Positions 22,158-22,179 of a stretch of 22,179 nucleotides of DNA are shown here, piece by piece. The first letter of the stretch is position 1. Each line of letters starts with the position of its first letter. This DNA comes from an uncultured Alphaproteobacteria bacterium (GTDB lineage: Bacteria > Pseudomonadota > Alphaproteobacteria > RF32 > CAG-239). Where the stretch lies: contig UQFU01000017.1 of assembly GCA_900540425.1 (NCBI GenBank), positions 1 through 22,179 on the forward strand, in the 5' to 3' direction. Below the pieces are notes generated by a model. It was not told the DNA's origin. It saw nothing but the letters and a program-made list of their open reading frames with translations, and did no database searches. The translations under genes and the position numbers were made by a program.

Positions 22158-22179
22158 AAAATTGAAGCAAAAAAACCTC

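Noticed and set aside
1..22179. CRISPR array, insertion sequence, prophage integrase, tRNA or rRNA genes
   Set aside because: No regularly spaced repeats, transposase or integrase motifs, cloverleaf sequences or rRNA segments were seen on either strand.

Overview
The window reads as a chromosomal segment of an anaerobic or fermentative, flagellated Gram-negative bacterium, most likely an alphaproteobacterium. The grounds are FlbT (a flagellin regulator essentially confined to that class), a HAD-IIA-type protein of a form common there, the anmK/tyrS divergent pair, and a signal-peptidase-II lipoprotein. The hydF-hydG pair shows that the organism builds an [FeFe] hydrogenase, which is unusual for the class and fits an oxygen-poor habitat such as a gut. 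This is inference; no rRNA or other taxonomic marker is present.

Layout. Bases 1-251 hold the end of a Ser/Gly/Cys-rich protein. Bases 377-3009 are the overlapping hydF-hydG maturation pair, closed by a clear terminator. A new promoter then drives a three-gene + strand unit (3138-5615): a HAD-like protein whose nucleophile is missing, a membrane-anchored unknown and a soluble unknown. This unit runs tail to tail, with overlapping stop codons, into an ABC-F gene (uup) co-transcribed with a small TerB-like gene (minus strand, 5612-7845). Back to back with these is a flagellar block, flbT then flagellin (7972-9944). The two divergent promoters there appear to share a single palindromic -35 hexamer. 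After a structured gene-free stretch come a coiled-coil/acidic protein and ileS on the minus strand (10250-14454).

The accessory-looking part is 14668-18177: a 1058-residue multidomain protein with a probable ADP-ribosyltransferase-like core, about four beta-strand-rich repeats and a hydrophobic glycine-rich tail, preceded by a 104-residue partner gene in the same operon. It is visibly more AT-rich than its neighbours and is the best candidate here for an undescribed effector or toxin. It is followed by a tyrosine-rich lipoprotein gene, a 660-base gene-free interval with a promoter-like box, nested hairpins and a strong terminator (candidate ~400-nt minus-strand RNA), a small membrane protein, and finally divergent anmK and tyrS.

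Most of the window is housekeeping: hydrogenase cofactor assembly, flagellin and its translational regulator, two aminoacyl-tRNA synthetases, a ribosome-associated ABC-F ATPase and cell-wall recycling. The points that deserve follow-up are the large multidomain protein and its partner, the structured intergenic region near 19000, the shared -35 box, and the altered active-site or ligand residues in the HAD protein and in HydF. Domain calls were made by eye from the translated sequence without database searches.
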